Shown here: positions 1-9,247 of the stretch, piece after piece | Layout of the letters: every line of letters starts with the position of its first letter | How positions within the stretch are numbered: the stretch's first letter is position 1 | Source: Paenibacillus cellulositrophicus | Lineage (GTDB): Bacteria; Bacillota; Bacilli; Paenibacillales; Paenibacillaceae | Direction: 5' to 3' | Assembly (NCBI RefSeq): GCF_009363095.1 | Contig: NZ_CP045295.1 | Location: forward strand, 5,609,001-5,673,000 | DNA: 64,000 nt | The notes under the pieces: generated by a model | The model's database searches: none | Seen by the model: only the letters and a program-made list of their open reading frames with translations | What the model was told of the DNA's origin: nothing | Position numbers and translations under genes: made by a program

Positions 1-159
1 ATACAAGTTCTTGACCTGTATGTTTATAACCTGGCGATGGGGGGCGGCAGCTACTCCGTATCGGTCGCGATCAGTATGCTGAAGAGTTTGATTAGTGTTG
101 TTCTTCTCTTTTCGGTAAACGGATTCTCCAAATTGTTAAGAGGAGAGAGTATCGTATGA
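1..159 (+). CDS. Sugar ABC transporter permease, LplB type (C-terminal fragment)
   Basis: The open frame runs in from the left edge and ends at the TGA at 157-159, giving the last 52 residues of a protein. The tail is hydrophobic (around SVSVAISMLKSLISVVLLFSV) and closes with a short basic stretch, as in the last membrane segment of CUT1 permeases. The stop overlaps the start of the next permease in an ATGA, the usual coupling of the two inner-membrane subunits of an oligosaccharide importer. The assignment to LplB/YtcP-type partner rests mainly on this context because the EAA loop lies outside the window. Confidence 0.75.
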   Translation: MQVLDLYVYNLAMGGGSYSVSVAISMLKSLISVVLLFSVNGFSKLLRGESIV

Positions 160-1064
160 GAAAAGCAGTTCAGGTCAGCCCGACCGACAAAATGATCACT
201 GTATTAATCTACGTCCTTTTTTCCCTGTTTGCTTGCGTGTGCGTCTATCCGTTTTACTCCATCATCATTAATACGATAAGCGCAAACGATATCAGTGCCC
301 GGGGGGACGTCGTCTTTTATCCGCGGAACATCCATTTCCAGAACTATTTGGACGTTTTTAAAATACCGGGGCTGGGGAATGCGGCTTTGATCTCCCTGGG
401 CAGAACCGTGATCGGAACTCTGCTGACGGTAGGGGCCTCCGCCTTTTTGGGATTCATGTTCTCCCAAGAGGATATGTGGGGGAGAAGATTCTGGTATCGG
501 TTCACCGTAATCACCATGTTCTTTAACGCCGGCATTATTCCGTGGTATCTCACCATGCGCTCCCTGCATTTGACCAACAATTTTTTGGCATACATTCTGC
601 CGACGATCGTCGCCCCGTTCTTCATCATTCTGGTCAAGACCTTCGTGGAATCGACGCCGAAGGAATTGCAGCAGGCGGCAAGCATCGACGGAGCGGGAAC
701 GATGATGATCTTCTTCAGGATCATATTGCCGATAAGCAAGCCCATATTGGCAACGGTCGCGATATTCACTGCAGTGGATCAGTGGAACTCTTTTCAGGAT
801 ACGCTGCTGCTCGTTACGGATAGTAAATTATACACGCTGCAATTTATTCTCTATAACTATATCAATCAGGCGAGCTCATTATCGACCATGGTTAACCTGC
901 AAAATGCCGGTTCGACGGCTATAGCCAGTCTAGCCACAGAGCAAACCACGACTTCCATTCGCATGACTGTTACCATTATTGTCGTTGCCCCCATATTGCT
1001 CATCTACCCGATCTTCCAGAGGTTTTTCGTCAAGGGAATTATGATCGGGGCGGTCAAAGGTTGA
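156..1064 (+). CDS. Carbohydrate ABC transporter permease, YtcP/LplC (CUT1, MalG-like)
   Basis: This 302-residue inner-membrane subunit has about six hydrophobic segments, the first near residues 15-38, and the cytoplasmic EAA loop QQAASIDGAG near residue 170 that docks on the ATPase. It partners with the permease ending at 159, whose stop overlaps this start, and with the lipoprotein encoded 39 bases downstream. Length and the C-terminal FVKGIMIGAVKG-type ending fit the family. No ATP-binding subunit is encoded nearby, so a shared MsmX-type ATPase is presumed. The substrate is inferred from the locus to be a xylan-derived oligosaccharide. Confidence 0.93.
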   Translation: MRKAVQVSPTDKMITVLIYVLFSLFACVCVYPFYSIIINTISANDISARGDVVFYPRNIHFQNYLDVFKIPGLGNAALISLGRTVIGTLLTVGASAFLGFMFSQEDMWGRRFWYRFTVITMFFNAGIIPWYLTMRSLHLTNNFLAYILPTIVAPFFIILVKTFVESTPKELQQAASIDGAGTMMIFFRIILPISKPILATVAIFTAVDQWNSFQDTLLLVTDSKLYTLQFILYNYINQASSLSTMVNLQNAGSTAIASLATEQTTTSIRMTVTIIVVAPILLIYPIFQRFFVKGIMIGAVKG

Positions 1065-1103
1065 TTTTCACTTGATATTAAAATGGATTTAGGAGGATGG
1101 CCA

Positions 1104-2870
1104 ATGAGTAAAAGCAGGAAAGCAGCAAAAAAATCGGTCATGCTATTGTTCGCTTGCCTCTTCATCGCCTCGGTCGGGCTGGCCGGATGTGGAGGCGCTT
1201 CTAATGAGGAGCCGGGTACCGATGCAAAGACTTCCGAGAATAACACAGCCATCGATCACAGCAAGCCGCTGACGATTACGGTGTTCGATAACGCGGCGAA
1301 TTACCAGGGCGAGCAGACCGGATGGTATGGCAAGCTGCTTAAAGACAAGTTTAATCTGACGCTGAACATACTTGCTCCGCAGGTTGCCGGGGATCAGCTA
1401 TACAAGACGAGGTCGGCAGCAGGAAATTTGGGGGATCTCCTGATCATCGATAACAGTCAGCTGGAAGAGCTCATCCCGGCCGGTCTCGTTATGGACTTGA
1501 CGGATAGGGTCAAGAACACCAAGTACTTGTCCCAGTATGTGGATAATCACTTTAAACCTTTTAACGAGGCTTTCGATAAAGTGAATCCGGACGGCAAAAT
1601 TTACGCGATGCCGACGTTTACAGCCGATACTTCGCCAACGACCTTCTCGGAAGACCAGCCTTATTCAAGCCCTATTTTGCCTTGGGATTACTACAAGGGG
1701 GTAGGGGCGCCCAAGCTGAACAATTTGACCGACCTCCTGAATGTACTGAAAAAAATGCAGGAGAAGTATCCCAAGACTCCAGACGGGAAACCGATCGTTC
1801 CGATCACCCTGTGGAAGGATTGGGATGGCGGAGGAATGGAGAACGTACGCTGGCTGAGCAACTGGTACGGCTATGAGCAGCCTGACGGAACTTCAACCTT
1901 ACAGCTGAATGCGAAAGGCGATATCGTTCCGCTCATTGATGATAACAGCATGTACAAAAAGATTTTGCAATTTTATTTTACGGCCAATCAGATGGGGCTG
2001 ATCGATCCGGATTCCGCGTCGCAGGATTGGAACAAAGTCTCTGAAAAACTGACCAACAAACAGGTGCTCCTCTTATGGTATTCCTGGCAAAGAGGGTTCT
2101 ACAATTCCATTGAAAGGGGCAAAAACGGCGACGGCTATGTTTCAGTCCCGATCGCGGATTCCCGGATCATTCAGACCAGTGATGCCTATTACGGCAACGG
2201 CAGGGTTTTTGCCATCGGTTCAAAGGCCAAAAATCCCGAAAGGATTATGGAATTCCTGGATTGGTCGGTTTCTCCCGAGGGCTTGCGCTACTACACGAAC
2301 GGCTTTGAAGGGTTCAATTACGAAAAGACGGATGACGGCAAGTTCAAGCTGACCGAAACAGGACAAACCGCTTTCCAGAAGAACACCCCCGTACCGGATC
2401 AATATGGAGGCGGCGGATACCAGGACGGACAGAGCAAGATCAACAGCATGATCATGAGCGATTTTGTCAAGGACCCGGACACCGGCGAATTCTATAACAA
2501 CAATTACTGGAGTTCTACTATAGAAGCGAACAAGACCGCCCTGACCACGGACTGGCAGAACACCTACAACGCCAAGAACGCAACAGACTACTATCAGAAA
2601 AATAAGATGATCGACATCGTGCCGAATATCAATACAAGCTTCGGTGTTGACTCATCGGATATTAAAAATAAACGAAGCCAGATTTCGGACTATGTAAAAA
2701 ATGCATCCTGGAAAATGGTGTTTGCGAAGGATCAGGCGGAGTTTGACCAGCTGTGGGCAAAGATGAAAACGGATGTGGCAGGTCTCGGCTGGAATGACGT
2801 ACTTGCTGCGGATACGGCAAAAGCGCAAAAAATCGTTCAAATGCGTTCTGAGGCATCGGCCGGCAAATAA
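1104..2870 (+). CDS. Extracellular solute-binding lipoprotein of CUT1 importer
   Basis: A 588-residue binding protein for the permeases just upstream. The chosen ATG at 1104 follows AGGAGG at 1091-1096; an in-frame ATG at 1083 lies upstream of that ribosome site. The N-terminus is basic, then hydrophobic, then a lipobox LAGC with the lipidated cysteine at about residue 29, followed by a Ser/Gly/Asn-rich linker, so it should be tethered on the outer face of the membrane. The size is typical of the large YtcQ/LipO group of binding proteins in Paenibacillus rather than the 420-residue classical ones. Ligand unknown; the neighbouring esterase suggests acylated plant oligosaccharides. Confidence 0.92.
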   Translation: MSKSRKAAKKSVMLLFACLFIASVGLAGCGGASNEEPGTDAKTSENNTAIDHSKPLTITVFDNAANYQGEQTGWYGKLLKDKFNLTLNILAPQVAGDQLYKTRSAAGNLGDLLIIDNSQLEELIPAGLVMDLTDRVKNTKYLSQYVDNHFKPFNEAFDKVNPDGKIYAMPTFTADTSPTTFSEDQPYSSPILPWDYYKGVGAPKLNNLTDLLNVLKKMQEKYPKTPDGKPIVPITLWKDWDGGGMENVRWLSNWYGYEQPDGTSTLQLNAKGDIVPLIDDNSMYKKILQFYFTANQMGLIDPDSASQDWNKVSEKLTNKQVLLLWYSWQRGFYNSIERGKNGDGYVSVPIADSRIIQTSDAYYGNGRVFAIGSKAKNPERIMEFLDWSVSPEGLRYYTNGFEGFNYEKTDDGKFKLTETGQTAFQKNTPVPDQYGGGGYQDGQSKINSMIMSDFVKDPDTGEFYNNNYWSSTIEANKTALTTDWQNTYNAKNATDYYQKNKMIDIVPNINTSFGVDSSDIKNKRSQISDYVKNASWKMVFAKDQAEFDQLWAKMKTDVAGLGWNDVLAADTAKAQKIVQMRSEASAGK

Positions 2871-2923
2871 GAGCAGGGGCTGTGAAGGCCAGTGAATTCT
2901 AACGATGAAGGGAGACGTTACAC

Positions 2924-4468
2924 ATGCTTCGAATCGTACAAGTTGAAAACGGGGTGGTGCAGGGACTACCAGCAGCCGACCCCCGAATCACCAGTTTTAA
3001 AGGAATCCCATTCGCCGCTCCGCCCGTAGGCGACAATCGGTGGCGTGCCCCGCAGCCGGCCAACGACTGGGAAGGCGTGCTTAAGGCGTACGAATTCGCG
3101 CCGATCTCGATGCAGGTAAGGCAGGAGATCGACGAAAACAATATCTATACCCGGGAATGGGCCGTGGAACCGGACATCGCCATGGACGAGGACTGTCTCT
3201 ACCTGAACGTATGGACACCGGCTAATCGGACCGATGAGAAGCTGCCGGTCTACGTATGGTATTTTGGCGGAGGTCTTCAGGTCGGCCATACGGCTGAAAT
3301 GGAGTTCGACGGTGAGCGCATCGCCAGAAGAGGGATCGTGGTCGTCACGATCAACTACCGCCTCAATGTGTTCGGATTTTTATGCCATCCGGAAATTACG
3401 GCGGAAGCGCCCGAAGCGCCGGCTAACTTCGGCAATCTCGATCAGCAGGCGGCCACCAGATGGGTCAAGCGCAATATTGCGGCTTTCGGCGGCGATCCGG
3501 ACAACATCACGATCGGCGGTCAGTCCGCCGGCGGCGGCAGCGTGATGACCCAGCTGACTTCGCCTCAGAATGAGGGGCTGTTTCAAAAGGCGATCATTCA
3601 AAGCGGAATCTACACGAAGCTGTATCCGGGGACTCGCGTGCCCCCGCTTCGGAGTCATTTGGCTGATGCCGAACAGGATGGCGTGAAATTTTTTGAATAC
3701 CTTGGCGTATCTTCACTTGCGGAAGCCCGGCAGCTGGATGCCGTCACTCTCCGCGACAAGGCTGTGCAATACAAGGGATTCTGGGGCACCGTCGCAGATC
3801 AGGTGTTCAGCGTAGGCAATCCGTTTGAATTGTTCCTTGAGAACAAGCGCTGGAAGGTGCCGGTCATGTTTGGCCACACGTCCTCCGAGTTCTTCAGTAC
3901 TCCGGATGTCCATACGCCTGAAGACTTCAAGAAGCTGGCCGTGGACATGTTCGGAGACGATGCGGATGCGTTCCTGGAGCTGTGTGGCGCGCCATCGGCC
4001 AACGTGGAGGAGAGCCGGCAGAAGGCTGCGGTGAGTGGCATCGAATATGCGATCCGCATCGCCGCACAGGCCAATGCCGAGACCGGCTCCGGTACGCCAT
4101 TGTACTATTACAATTTTGATGCCGAGATCCCCGGCTGGGATCATCCGGGCACCTTCCACTCGGTAGATCTCTGGTTTTTCTTCGAAACGCTGGCTAAATG
4201 CTGGCGGCCCTTTGTCGGCAAGCATTACGATTTGGCCCGCCAGATGTGCAATTACTGGGCGAACTTCATCCGTAACGGTGATCCGAACGGGCTGGATGCA
4301 ACAGGAGAGGAACTGCCGCGATGGGAGCCTTATACCCCGGAAGCCCCCTATGGAATGCTCTTTGCTGATCAGGCCGAATCTTCCCAAGAGCAGCCGAGCG
4401 AGATCATAAAATTTCTGGTGCATCAATATTTCAAGAAGAACAGACCCGTCTTGCAACCAGAGGCTTAG
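2924..4468 (+). CDS. Type B carboxylesterase
   Basis: A 514-residue alpha/beta-hydrolase of the COesterase family. The oxyanion region reads WYFGGGL (residues 112-118), the nucleophile elbow GGQSAGG places the serine at about residue 201 after the family signature FGGDPDNI, and a GTFHSVDLWFFFE stretch near residue 410 supplies the catalytic histidine. There is no signal peptide, so it should act in the cytoplasm. It lies 54 bases after the binding-protein gene with its own GGGAGA ribosome site, probably in the same operon. A role in removing acetyl or other acyl groups from imported oligosaccharides is inferred. It runs convergently towards the AraC gene ending at 4487. Confidence 0.92.
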   Translation: MLRIVQVENGVVQGLPAADPRITSFKGIPFAAPPVGDNRWRAPQPANDWEGVLKAYEFAPISMQVRQEIDENNIYTREWAVEPDIAMDEDCLYLNVWTPANRTDEKLPVYVWYFGGGLQVGHTAEMEFDGERIARRGIVVVTINYRLNVFGFLCHPEITAEAPEAPANFGNLDQQAATRWVKRNIAAFGGDPDNITIGGQSAGGGSVMTQLTSPQNEGLFQKAIIQSGIYTKLYPGTRVPPLRSHLADAEQDGVKFFEYLGVSSLAEARQLDAVTLRDKAVQYKGFWGTVADQVFSVGNPFELFLENKRWKVPVMFGHTSSEFFSTPDVHTPEDFKKLAVDMFGDDADAFLELCGAPSANVEESRQKAAVSGIEYAIRIAAQANAETGSGTPLYYYNFDAEIPGWDHPGTFHSVDLWFFFETLAKCWRPFVGKHYDLARQMCNYWANFIRNGDPNGLDATGEELPRWEPYTPEAPYGMLFADQAESSQEQPSEIIKFLVHQYFKKNRPVLQPEA

Positions 4469-4486
4469 CATGACGTGATATGGATA

Positions 4487-5251
4487 TCAAGCTTGTTTAT
4501 GCTCCTGGAATTTTCTTGGCGAATAGCCTGTCAACTGTTTGAACTGTCTGCAGAAGTGCTCCACATTTTGATACCCGCATCGGGAGGCGACTTCAGCAAT
4601 GTTTTGGGTGCTGTGAATTAAATATTCTTTGGCCAACCGGATTCTGCTGTTGATGACGTCTTCCATGCAGGTGACCTTAAAGGTTTTTTTGTAGATGCTC
4701 TGCAGGTAGCCTGGGCTGATCCCGAGATATTCGGCCATTTTCGCAATCGTCCAGTAATCGCCCGGATCGTTCTGGATCGCGGTTCGAAGCTTCAACAAGT
4801 TATAATACTGAGGCGTAATCGGTTCGTGAAAATAAGATTCCAGCAGCTTGTTGAACAGCGTCCGCAGCAAACAGTCGATGGACGAAGCCCTGTAATCCCG
4901 ATGAAAGTTGTGTTCGATGGTCAACAGTTCAAACAGCTTGCGGCAGTAGTCCGGATCATCCAGGGAAAAGGGGACTCCGAGCGGCAGCGGCGATTCCGTA
5001 ATATAGGGTTCGTTGGATTCAAAGCGGATCCAGTCATTGATGAATTGATCGGCGCAGGCCCGATAATATACTTTCTGCTGCGGGCGGTAGAGGATAACGC
5101 TGTGTGTAGGATATTCCTTCAGCGCACCATTGACCCAGAATTGCGCGGGGGTCTTGGTGATGACAAGAAGCCAGTGATGACCCACGGGAACATCGATCAC
5201 AAAGTTGCTTGGGTGCGTCGTGTTATACTCAACAAAATGAATATGGGCCAT
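4487..5251 (-). CDS. AraC-family transcriptional regulator
   Basis: A 254-residue protein with an N-terminal sensing domain (residues 1-150, no membrane segment) and a C-terminal double helix-turn-helix of AraC type (about 155-252; IAKMAEYLGISPGYL and IAEVASRCGYQNVEHF are the two recognition units). The start at 5251 was chosen because AAGGAGG lies just upstream; the frame stays open to 5404 but that extension has no ribosome site. It is transcribed divergently from the cre-controlled importer operon starting at 5566, which it most likely controls. It is clearly paralogous, along its whole length, to the regulator at 49745-50521. Confidence 0.92.
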   Translation of the reverse strand: MAHIHFVEYNTTHPSNFVIDVPVGHHWLLVITKTPAQFWVNGALKEYPTHSVILYRPQQKVYYRACADQFINDWIRFESNEPYITESPLPLGVPFSLDDPDYCRKLFELLTIEHNFHRDYRASSIDCLLRTLFNKLLESYFHEPITPQYYNLLKLRTAIQNDPGDYWTIAKMAEYLGISPGYLQSIYKKTFKVTCMEDVINSRIRLAKEYLIHSTQNIAEVASRCGYQNVEHFCRQFKQLTGYSPRKFQEHKQA

Positions 5252-5380
5252 CCTTATCCCTCCTTGGAATGATGTCTCTACTATACTATAACAAGGAAAA
5301 TATGAACGAAACCCTATGAGTTCTACCTTAGCATCAGGTAATATGTTCAGTGAACGGATCATGAGATGATCTACCGTATG

Positions 5381-5430
5381 CAAGCGCCTCGCGGCTGCCG
5401 TCAATTCGCCGCGGGGCGCTTGTTTGTGTT
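5381..5430 (+). terminator. Strong GC-rich inverted repeat followed by a T-rich stretch
   Basis: CAAGCGCC-t-CGCGGC at 5381-5395 pairs with GCCGCG-g-GGCGCTTG at 5408-5422, and TTTGTGTT follows. It reads as a Rho-independent terminator on the + strand, yet no + gene ends in the preceding 900 bases, and it sits upstream of the importer promoter. It may insulate that promoter from readthrough, or act in the leader of the AraC gene. Confidence 0.5.
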
Positions 5431-5478
5431 AAACCTTGGGCGACTATATTTTTAGGGGGAACATCTTGAGTTTGTGAA

Positions 5479-5493
5479 TTGTAAGCGATTTCT
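5479..5493 (+). promoter_or_regulatory. cre site (CcpA operator), full consensus match
   Basis: TTGTAAGCGATTTCT fits the Bacillota cre consensus WTGNAANCGNWNNCW at every position. It overlaps the -35 region of the promoter at 5479-5506, a position where CcpA binding represses initiation. It implies that the importer operon beginning at 5566 is under carbon catabolite repression. Confidence 0.75.
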
Positions 5494-5506
5494 AGAAAGA
5501 TATAAT
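5479..5506 (+). promoter_or_regulatory. Sigma-A-type promoter of the importer operon
   Basis: TTGTAA (5479-5484), a 16-base spacer and a consensus TATAAT (5501-5506) lie about 60 bases before the start codon at 5566. The -35 element is shared with the cre site. The remainder of the 314-base gap between 5251 and 5566 holds the inverted repeat at 5381 and nothing else recognised. Confidence 0.6.
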
Positions 5507-5565
5507 TTAGTTATCACCGGGTGAGAATGTGTAACAATAGATGAAAAAGGGGAGGGCACAAAGAA

Positions 5566-7221
5566 ATGCGCAAAAAGGTAAAACGTTCACTCATCGTTTT
5601 GTGTATCGGCATGATTTCTACGGCACTGCTGCTATCCGGCTGCAGCGGATCAGGAAAAACGAGCGGCGGGGGATCGGCGGCTGAATCAAGCGGGGACGAT
5701 ACGAAACCTATTACCCTGTCTGTGTTTATGGACGCCCCGGGTCAGCAGCCTACGGCCGACAACAAAATTTATAAATTGATTAAAGAAAAAACCGGCGTCA
5801 GTCTGAATATGGAATTTTTGGTCGGGGATCTGCAGCAGAAGCTGGGCGTTATGATCGCAGGCGGCGACTACCCGGATCTCATCTCGGGCAATGACAAACT
5901 GATCAATGCGGGGGCTTATATTCCGCTGGAAGATTTAATTGAGAAGTATGCGCCCAATTTGAAGAAGCATTATGCGGAAGTATGGAATCAAATGAAGGAT
6001 CCGAAGGACGGACATATTTATGTACTCCCAAGCTACGGCGTGTATACCGGTTCGGTTCACGATACGACCTATCAGGGACCAGGGTTCTATTTGCAAAAGG
6101 ATGTTTTGAAAGAAATGGGCTATCCTACGCCGAAAACGCTGGAAGAGTACTTTGATATTATCGCGAAATATAAGGCCAAGCATCCGGATATGATCGGATT
6201 TGAAACCTTGAATTTTGACTGGAGGGTATTTCCGCTCCAGAACGCGCCGGAGCATTTATCCGGTCACCCTAATGACGGCGGCGTGATCGTGGACAACAAC
6301 AAGGCGCAAATTTTTGCGGACAAGGATATCGCGAAAACCTACTATAAGAAGCTGAATGAAGTGAACGCGCAGGGCTTGCTGGATAAAGAAGCCTTCGTGC
6401 AGAACTATGACCAGTACCTGGCCAAAATCGCCAGCGGACGAGTGATCGGCATGTTTGATCAGCATTGGAACTTCCAGGATGGTGAGAATTCCCTGATTTC
6501 CCAAGGGAAAATTGGAAGCACTTACGTCGGCTTTCCGCTCATGTATCCCGGTGCAAAGGAATACTACCGCGATCGCGGAGGGCTGAATCTCAATCGCGGG
6601 TTCGGTATTTCCGTAAAAGCCAAAGATCCGGTTCGGATCATTAAATTTATGGATGCATTGATGACTGAGGATTGGCAGAAGACGCTGCAATGGGGAATCA
6701 AGGGAGAAGATTATGAGGTAAAAGAGGACGGCACGTTCTACCGGACTCCGGAGCAGCGGAAAAATGCGGACAACAATACCTGGAAATTAGCGAACAAGGC
6801 AGATTCGTTCTTTGGATACATGCCTAAAATGCAGGGATCTTACAGTGATGGCAACGCAACGGATCCCGGAACCCAGCCGCAGGAATTTTACGATAGCTTG
6901 AAGCCTTATGATCAAGAGATCTTGAAAGCATACAACCATAAAACCTGGGCGGAATTTTTCAAGGAGCCCGGACCGAACCCGGTATATTTCCCGGCTTATA
7001 CCATCATTCTGGAGGACGGCTCGGCCGCTCAACTGGCCAGCACCAAATTAAACGACCTGTCGGTAAAATATTTGCCGAAAGCGATTATGGCTTCCCCTTC
7101 GGAATTTGATAGTGTATGGCAGGATTATGTGAATCAGATCCACAAGCTGGATATTAAGGCTTACGAAGACCGCATGAATGAACAAATTCAATGGCGGATT
7201 GAGAACTGGAGCAGCAAGTAA
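5566..7221 (+). CDS. Extracellular solute-binding lipoprotein (LipO/YtcQ-like)
   Basis: A 551-residue binding protein. AAAAGGGGAGGG precedes the ATG. Basic N-terminus, hydrophobic core and lipobox LSGC (cysteine at about residue 26), then a Gly/Ser linker, mark it as a lipoprotein on the outer membrane face. Downstream lie its two permeases, separated from it by a 14-base-pair perfect stem-loop at 7239-7268 that may keep this mRNA segment more abundant than the permease part. Expression is probably catabolite repressed through the cre at 5479 and controlled by the divergent AraC gene. Ligand not determinable from sequence; an oligosaccharide is inferred. Confidence 0.93.
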   Translation: MRKKVKRSLIVLCIGMISTALLLSGCSGSGKTSGGGSAAESSGDDTKPITLSVFMDAPGQQPTADNKIYKLIKEKTGVSLNMEFLVGDLQQKLGVMIAGGDYPDLISGNDKLINAGAYIPLEDLIEKYAPNLKKHYAEVWNQMKDPKDGHIYVLPSYGVYTGSVHDTTYQGPGFYLQKDVLKEMGYPTPKTLEEYFDIIAKYKAKHPDMIGFETLNFDWRVFPLQNAPEHLSGHPNDGGVIVDNNKAQIFADKDIAKTYYKKLNEVNAQGLLDKEAFVQNYDQYLAKIASGRVIGMFDQHWNFQDGENSLISQGKIGSTYVGFPLMYPGAKEYYRDRGGLNLNRGFGISVKAKDPVRIIKFMDALMTEDWQKTLQWGIKGEDYEVKEDGTFYRTPEQRKNADNNTWKLANKADSFFGYMPKMQGSYSDGNATDPGTQPQEFYDSLKPYDQEILKAYNHKTWAEFFKEPGPNPVYFPAYTIILEDGSAAQLASTKLNDLSVKYLPKAIMASPSEFDSVWQDYVNQIHKLDIKAYEDRMNEQIQWRIENWSSK

Positions 7222-7238
7222 GAGCTGTAGAAATCCAA

Positions 7239-7268
7239 ACGGGGCGGGGAATTCATTCCCCGCCCCGT
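7239..7268 (+). terminator. Intercistronic stem-loop between binding-protein and permease genes
   Basis: ACGGGGCGGGGAAT at 7239-7252 is perfectly complementary to ATTCCCCGCCCCGT at 7255-7268, with flanking CCAAA/ATTGG extending the pairing imperfectly. No T-run follows, so it should stabilise the 3' end of the upstream message or partially attenuate rather than terminate fully. Such a stem is a known way to give binding protein in excess of permeases. Confidence 0.65.
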
Positions 7269-7301
7269 ATTGGAAATGTCATAAGGGAGGGGAACAACGA
7301 G

Positions 7302-8285
7302 ATGTCTGAAATCGTGCTGACCGGGGAGGTCAAGAGCAAGAAGAAGAAGAAGAGAGTGGACCCAGAAATTGGTGTCAGCCTGAGCTGGAAAACCCTGAAA
7401 GCCCAAAAACAGCTGATATTCATGTCGGTTCCAATTGCCATTTACTTAATCATCTTTTCATATGTCCCCGTCTGGGGATGGCTGATGGCTTTTCAAAACT
7501 ATCGTCCGGCCCTGTCCTTCTGGAAACAGGATTGGGTTGGACTGCAGCAGTTCCGTTTTCTGTTTCAGGACGATGCTTTCCTTGGGGTGCTGCGAAATAC
7601 GATTGCCATGAGTTTCATCAACCTGGTTTTGGGTTTTGTAACGGCGATTGCCTTGGCACTGCTGCTGAACGAGATCAAGGTGCGGTTCTTTAAAAGGACG
7701 GTACAAACCATATCCTATCTGCCGCATTTTCTGTCATGGGTCATCGCGGCAGGCATTGTTGCGACTTCCTTATCTGTGGATGACGGCATCGTCAACACCG
7801 TACTCATGAAGCTGCATTTGATTGATCAGCCCGTGATGTGGCTGAGTAAAGGACACTATTTTTGGGGAATCGTCGGGCTGTCGAACGTTTGGAAAGAGGT
7901 TGGCTGGAATACGATCATCTATTTGGCAGCCATTACCTCGATCGATCCGTCCCTTTACGAAGCAGCTTCCATCGACGGTGCAGGCAGGTTTCATAAAATG
8001 AGGTATGTGACGCTCCCTGGGATCAAGTCCACTTTTATCATCCTGCTCATTATGAATATCGGGCATATCCTGGATGCAGGATTTGAGGTTCAGTATTTGC
8101 TGGGAAACGGCCTGGTCGTGGACTGGTCGCAAACGATTGATATTTTCGTGCTGAAGTACGGGATATCGATGGGGAATTATTCTCTTGCCACGGCAGCAGG
8201 CATATTTAAAACGATCGTGAGCGTCATACTCGTATTCATTGCGAATTCCATCGCAAAGCGTCTTGGCGAAGAACGATTGGTATAG
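7302..8285 (+). CDS. Sugar ABC transporter permease, LplB type (CUT1, MalF-like)
   Basis: A 327-residue inner-membrane subunit with a lysine-rich cytoplasmic N-terminus (KSKKKKKR near residues 11-18), about six membrane segments and an EAA loop YEAASIDGAGRFHKMRYVTLPG near residue 222. GGGAGGGGAA precedes the ATG. It is followed after 14 bases by its partner permease, and both belong to the operon started at 5566. It forms the translocation channel; ATP hydrolysis must come from an ATPase encoded elsewhere. Confidence 0.94.
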   Translation: MSEIVLTGEVKSKKKKKRVDPEIGVSLSWKTLKAQKQLIFMSVPIAIYLIIFSYVPVWGWLMAFQNYRPALSFWKQDWVGLQQFRFLFQDDAFLGVLRNTIAMSFINLVLGFVTAIALALLLNEIKVRFFKRTVQTISYLPHFLSWVIAAGIVATSLSVDDGIVNTVLMKLHLIDQPVMWLSKGHYFWGIVGLSNVWKEVGWNTIIYLAAITSIDPSLYEAASIDGAGRFHKMRYVTLPGIKSTFIILLIMNIGHILDAGFEVQYLLGNGLVVDWSQTIDIFVLKYGISMGNYSLATAAGIFKTIVSVILVFIANSIAKRLGEERLV

Positions 8286-8299
8286 AGGAGGACGGGGAA

Positions 8300-9211
8300 A
8301 TGAAAACAGAAGTCAAGAGTCAGTTTCGCCTGGAACCCGTCGTTTTCCATACGCTGAATACGCTGTTTATGCTGATTGTCGTCATTGTCACGCTGTACCC
8401 TTTTCTTCATACGATGGCGATTTCATTTAATGACGGAAGCGATTCACTGAAGGGGGGCGTGTACGTTTGGCCGCACACCTGGACCCTGCAAAATTATAAA
8501 GCGGTATTCGTATCGGGCACGATCTATCACGCCGCGTTCATTTCTGTGTCCCGTACCGTCATTTCGACCGTGCTCGGCGTATTTCTGACGACGATGCTGG
8601 CTTATACATTGGCCCAGCCTCACTATATTTTCCGCAAAAAAATAAGCATGCTGTTTATATTGACGATGTACTTCAACGCAGGCTTGATTCCCAACTATTT
8701 TTTGATCAAAGATCTGGGTTTGCGGAACAGCTTCTGGGTCTATATCCTGCCGGGTTTGGTCAGCGCATTTAACCTGATCGTGATCCGAACGTACATCAGG
8801 TCGCTCCCAGGGAGCCTGGTAGAATCCGCCAAAATTGACGGAGCCGGTGATTTCCGGATTTTCTGGCGGATCGTATTTCCGCTGTGTACGCCCGTCCTTG
8901 CGACCATTGCCTTGTTCATCGCCGTAGGCTCCTGGAATTCCTGGTTCGACACGTTCCTGTACGCTTCTTCTGAACAGAACCTCAGTTCACTCCAGTATGA
9001 AATGATGAAGCTGCTTGGATCGACCATGAGCACGAATAACGATCCGTCCATGATGGCAGGGGCTAATACGAACCAAACCCAGGCCATGGTAACGCCGGCG
9101 TCCATTCAGGCTGCAATCACGATCGTGACCGCGATGCCGATATTATTCGTTTATCCTTTTTTGCAAAGGTACTTTGTGGTAGGCTTGAACTTGGGAAGTG
9201 TCAAAGAATAA
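8300..9211 (+). CDS. Carbohydrate ABC transporter permease, YtcP type (CUT1, MalG-like)
   Basis: A 303-residue inner-membrane subunit, partner of the permease at 7302. AGAGGAGGACGGGGAA lies just before the ATG. The EAA loop reads VESAKIDGAGDFRIFWRIVFP near residue 175, and the C-terminal LQRYFVVGLNLGSVKE is the usual ending of this subgroup. The gene ends the importer operon; a terminator-like hairpin follows at 9248. Confidence 0.94.
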   Translation: MKTEVKSQFRLEPVVFHTLNTLFMLIVVIVTLYPFLHTMAISFNDGSDSLKGGVYVWPHTWTLQNYKAVFVSGTIYHAAFISVSRTVISTVLGVFLTTMLAYTLAQPHYIFRKKISMLFILTMYFNAGLIPNYFLIKDLGLRNSFWVYILPGLVSAFNLIVIRTYIRSLPGSLVESAKIDGAGDFRIFWRIVFPLCTPVLATIALFIAVGSWNSWFDTFLYASSEQNLSSLQYEMMKLLGSTMSTNNDPSMMAGANTNQTQAMVTPASIQAAITIVTAMPILFVYPFLQRYFVVGLNLGSVKE

Positions 9212-9247
9212 AAATTTTTCGGGTGCTCGTTTCAGACGAGAACAGTA

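Noticed and set aside
5252-5404. N-terminal extension of the AraC protein by 51 codons
   Set aside because: The extension lacks a ribosome site and runs through the inverted repeat at 5381; the start at 5251 has AAGGAGG and gives the same length as the paralogue at 49745.
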